A stretch of DNA of 7,241 bases from Pseudomonadota bacterium (lineage in GTDB: Bacteria; Pseudomonadota; Gammaproteobacteria; Burkholderiales; Burkholderiaceae_B), in NCBI GenBank assembly GCA_023389535.1, contig JAEWEH010000117.1, positions 1-7,241 of the forward strand, given 5' to 3'. The number at the start of each line of letters is the position of its first letter. Within the stretch, counting starts at the first letter, position 1. The notes under the pieces were generated by a model. That model worked only from the letters and a program-made list of their open reading frames with translations. It was not told the origin of the DNA and did not search any database. The translations under genes and the position numbers were made by a program. Positions 6,917-7,241 of this stretch are shown piece by piece.

Positions 6917-6988
6917 ATGACCGCTACCCTTTATTACTGCACCACGCCCCGCGCCATCTGGCGCTGGTGGCGTTTGTGTTCTGGGTAG
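6917..6988 (+). CDS. trpL: trp operon leader peptide
   Basis: A 23-codon reading frame between gph and trpE. Its residues 15-18 are Trp-Arg-Trp-Trp (TGG codons at 6959, 6965 and 6968), and it ends in TAG at 6986. Three Trp residues in 23, just upstream of alternative RNA hairpins and a terminator ahead of trpE, is the hallmark of a transcription-attenuation leader peptide. Ribosome stalling at these codons when charged tRNA-Trp is scarce would prevent termination. The peptide itself is expected to have no other role. The Shine-Dalgarno is weak (AAAGAAC next to the ATG). It starts 16 bases after the gph stop codon. It was found by translating the intergenic region directly; conservation in relatives was not checked. 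Confidence 0.88.
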   Translation: MTATLYYCTTPRAIWRWWRLCSG

Positions 6989-7029
6989 CGGTAATCCACT
7001 CCCGGCGTCAAGATCCGTCTTCCAGCGCC
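6960..7029 (+). promoter_or_regulatory. trp attenuator: 1:2 (pause/protector) helix
   Basis: GGCGCTGG (6960-6967, overlapping the Trp codons) is perfectly complementary to CCAGCGCC (7022-7029). This helix cannot coexist with the antiterminator pairing because the strands would cross. A ribosome held on the Trp codons would block the left arm, so the helix would form only when translation does not stall there. The assignment is made by eye from complementarity. Confidence 0.5.
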
Positions 7030-7062
7030 GCCTGCATTACCAGTAGAAGCAAAGCCCGGAAC
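6978..7062 (+). promoter_or_regulatory. trp attenuator: antiterminator pairing
   Basis: GTTCTGGG (6978-6985) pairs over all 8 positions, with one G-U, with CCCGGAAC (7055-7062). This uses up most of the left arm of the terminator hairpin. A nested helix GGTAAT (6990-6995) with ATTACC (7036-7041) would strengthen it. The left arm spans the last codons of the leader peptide up to its stop. A ribosome finishing at the stop codon would therefore mask it, while one stalled on the Trp codons upstream would leave it free. Confidence 0.6.
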
Positions 7063-7084
7063 CCTAAAATGGCCGGGCTTTCTT
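7051..7084 (+). terminator. Rho-independent terminator of the trp attenuator
   Basis: AAAGCCCGG (7051-7059) and CCGGGCTTT (7073-7081) form a perfect 9-bp stem around a 13-base loop. A modest U-rich tail (TTTCTT) follows, partly shared with the stem. It lies between trpL and trpE, 38 bases before the trpE ATG, and its left arm overlaps the antiterminator partner. Confidence 0.85.
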
Positions 7085-7122
7085 GATTCTGTCCCGGCCT
7101 GTATGCAAACAACAGGACCACT

Positions 7123-7241
7123 ATGACAGAAATCGAATTCAACGCACTGGCAGCGCAAGGCTACAACCGCATCCCCCTTATCGCGGAAACCTACGCAGAT
7201 CTCGATACCCCGCTTGCGATCTACCTGAAGCTGGCCCATAG
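7123..7241 (+). CDS. trpE: Anthranilate synthase component I, N-terminal fragment (cut by window edge)
   Basis: The large subunit converts chorismate and ammonia (from glutamine via TrpG) to anthranilate, the first committed step of tryptophan synthesis. Only 39 complete codons are present. Seen: the N-terminus [18 protein letters not shown] followed by [19 protein letters not shown]. The GYNRIPL-AE and D-TPL-IYLKL pattern is typical of betaproteobacterial TrpE. In related enzymes this region leads into the LLES feedback-binding element, which lies beyond the edge. The start at 7123 has AGGA at 7114-7117 as Shine-Dalgarno. The trp leader and attenuator directly upstream independently support the call. 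The catalytic domain is not in the window, so intactness cannot be judged. Confidence 0.9.
   Translation, partial: MTEIEFNALAAQGYNRIPLIAETYADLDTPLAIYLKLAH

Noticed and set aside
6328..6918. 196-codon minus-strand open frame antisense to gph
   Set aside because: It covers a complete HAD phosphatase gene on the other strand and shows no motif of its own.
7103..7126. Seven-codon ORF whose TGA overlaps the trpE ATG (ATGA)
   Set aside because: There is no Shine-Dalgarno in front of it, and such a short frame is likely by chance. trpE has its own AGGA at a good distance.
6934..7239. Minus-strand open frame antisense to the trp leader and trpE start
   Set aside because: It crosses the attenuator hairpins and the clear TrpE N-terminus, and the product looks random.

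Overview
The window is GC-rich chromosomal DNA with strong third-position GC bias. The gene content (apaG, mltA, a UbiH-family hydroxylase, dsbC, rpe, gph, trpE) and the protein sequences suggest a betaproteobacterium of the order Burkholderiales, most likely Alcaligenaceae (Bordetella/Achromobacter-like). The taxon is inferred from remembered similarity, not from a search. No insertion sequence, phage gene, CRISPR array, tRNA or rRNA is visible. This looks like conserved core genome, and I found no clearly undescribed system.

Left half (1-3453), all on the minus strand, transcription running right to left: apaG, then mltA (lipoprotein lytic transglycosylase), then a UbiH/UbiF/VisC/COQ6-type FAD monooxygenase whose ATG overlaps the mltA stop codon, then dsbC, which runs off the left edge just past its CGYC active site. 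Gaps are 47 bp, a 4-bp overlap and 48 bp, so an operon is plausible. Three of the products act in the envelope or on membrane quinones.

Middle (3454-6118): a 115-bp divergent intergenic region separates apaG from rpe (ribulose-phosphate 3-epimerase, plus strand). The end of rpe overlaps by 9 bp the end of a convergent minus-strand gene for an EAL-CBS-CBS-GGDEF cyclic-di-GMP protein. Its EAL residues look intact, but its GGDEF motif is altered (GGDDF) and the inhibitory I-site arginine is missing.

Right part (6119-7241): an intergenic region leads into gph (phosphoglycolate phosphatase, plus strand). It is followed by a short leader peptide gene with clustered Trp codons (W-R-W-W), mutually exclusive RNA helices, a rho-independent terminator, and the first 39 codons of trpE. 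This is a textbook-style transcription attenuator for the trp operon. An extended -10 promoter candidate lies inside the last codons of gph. The rpe-gph-trpE order is a common proteobacterial arrangement; here the cyclic-di-GMP gene sits inside it on the opposite strand.
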